DNA of 31,593 bases from Didymodactylos carnosus. Lineage: Eukaryota; Rotifera; Eurotatoria; Philodinida; Philodinidae. Below are positions 30,782 through 31,593 of the stretch, piece after piece. The stretch covers positions 1-31,593 of the forward strand of contig CAJNOQ010001436.1 in the NCBI GenBank assembly GCA_905250885.1, written 5' to 3'. Position numbers and translations under genes: made by a program. Each line of letters opens with the position of its first letter. The stretch's first letter is position 1. The notes beneath the pieces were generated by a model that was given only the letters and a program-made list of their open reading frames with translations, made no database searches and was not told the origin of the DNA.

Positions 30782-31593
30782 TGACACCAGAATTTGCACA
30801 AACACTAATAAAGCCCACTTTTATTACTCATATTCTAAATCGTCTAATAAACAGGTACTGATTTAGTTTGTTTGAACAGTCTGAAACGCATCGTCAAAAC
30901 CAAGTGGATCAATTTCATAATAGATAACTATAACATGATTTCCACATGATAAAATATGCTTGATTTCGTCGAATTTTGGATCTGTAGATATACATATCAG
31001 AAGTGCGCTGGTACGGGTATTTACTCGCACAGATTTCTGAGTACTCGTACTTGTGATATGTTTTGAAATATTCGAAGAAATATTCGAGCACTTGATTTTA
31101 TAAATGTAGTTGAAACTCTTAATACATTTCCTAAAAATAAAAGATTTCTTTTAAAACTTCATGATATGAAAAAGAAAAAAACTACGTTAGGCACAATTGT
31201 CTCACACAACTCTTTGTTCCTGAGAAATAAAATGACTTGATGAGAAGCAAGTTTGTTTACAGAATCAAGAATAATGAGTGCAAGTGATTTACAAATCTAG
31301 GCGATGAACCCATGGAGCACGCAGCAAAGCTGCTGGTTTCTACCGCATATAAGTCGTTCTATTGGGCTTCATTGATGAAGATTTTAGAGAACCAATAGAC
31401 AGAAGTTCTGTTATACGCTACTCTTACTGGTTATTCAACTACCAATGCAAAATAATTATACTTTTCAATACTCATAAATGTACTATATAGTATGTGGACT
31501 ATGCTATAAAACCAATAGTAGAACATCGAATTAAAACTCAATGCAGCTACGCCTGCGACATCTAATATATGTTACCTCCGGTGGAAATTAAGA
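30782..31593. other. Right-end non-coding stretch
   Basis: AT-rich sequence to the end of the window. No coding region, RNA gene or transposon structure could be supported here. Confidence 0.45.

Noticed and set aside
30636..30866. ORFs on both strands across the hAT-like MITE
   Set aside because: The open frames come from the short repeat-rich element; no protein similarity was seen.

Overview
The window is AT-rich animal nuclear DNA. Its genes carry many short GT-AG introns, mostly about 50-70 nt. The most likely source is a bdelloid rotifer (Rotaria/Adineta-like). That is an inference from the small introns, the AT-rich non-coding DNA, a fungal-type MFS transporter placed among animal genes, and 3' splice-site-like sequences just upstream of several start codons (bdelloids trans-splice a spliced leader). 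No rRNA, CRISPR or plasmid feature is visible.

Layout. 1-1.7 kb: non-coding, with a tRNA-like relic, a TA-flanked fold-back MITE (793-990) and a piggyBac-type MITE with TTAA duplications (1295-1525). 1.7-4.5 kb, plus strand: a five-exon zinc-finger gene. 4.5-8.1 kb: gene-poor, with a 5'-truncated, stop-interrupted non-LTR retrotransposon fragment on the minus strand. 8.1-10.0 kb, minus: a six-exon MFS transporter of the anion:cation symporter / fungal allantoate-permease type. 10.7-13.7 kb, plus: a five-exon gene with four PLAT/LH2 domains; one intron holds a 258-bp fold-back element whose 10-bp target duplication copies the splice donor. 13.7-15.8 kb: non-coding, with a long inverted repeat. 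15.8-29.6 kb, minus: three housekeeping genes in one orientation, CAD (33 exons), NDUFA2 (one exon) and ESF1 (three exons). 29.6-31.6 kb: non-coding, with a perfect 28-bp hairpin and an hAT-like MITE with 8-bp duplications.

Function. CAD carries out the first three steps of de novo pyrimidine synthesis, and the reconstructed reading frame has no disruption (2242 aa). NDUFA2 is a complex I subunit and ESF1 is a nucleolar 18S rRNA processing factor. The three are not functionally related, but CAD, NDUFA2 and ESF1, together with the zinc-finger gene, each have a good acceptor 0-30 nt before the ATG, which fits spliced-leader trans-splicing.

No entirely new multigene system was identified. The most distinctive items are the fold-back insertion at an exon-intron border, the probable fungal-derived transporter, the multi-PLAT gene, and five different small inverted-repeat elements in 31 kb. 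Exon borders were read by eye from GT/AG sites, reading phase and family similarity.
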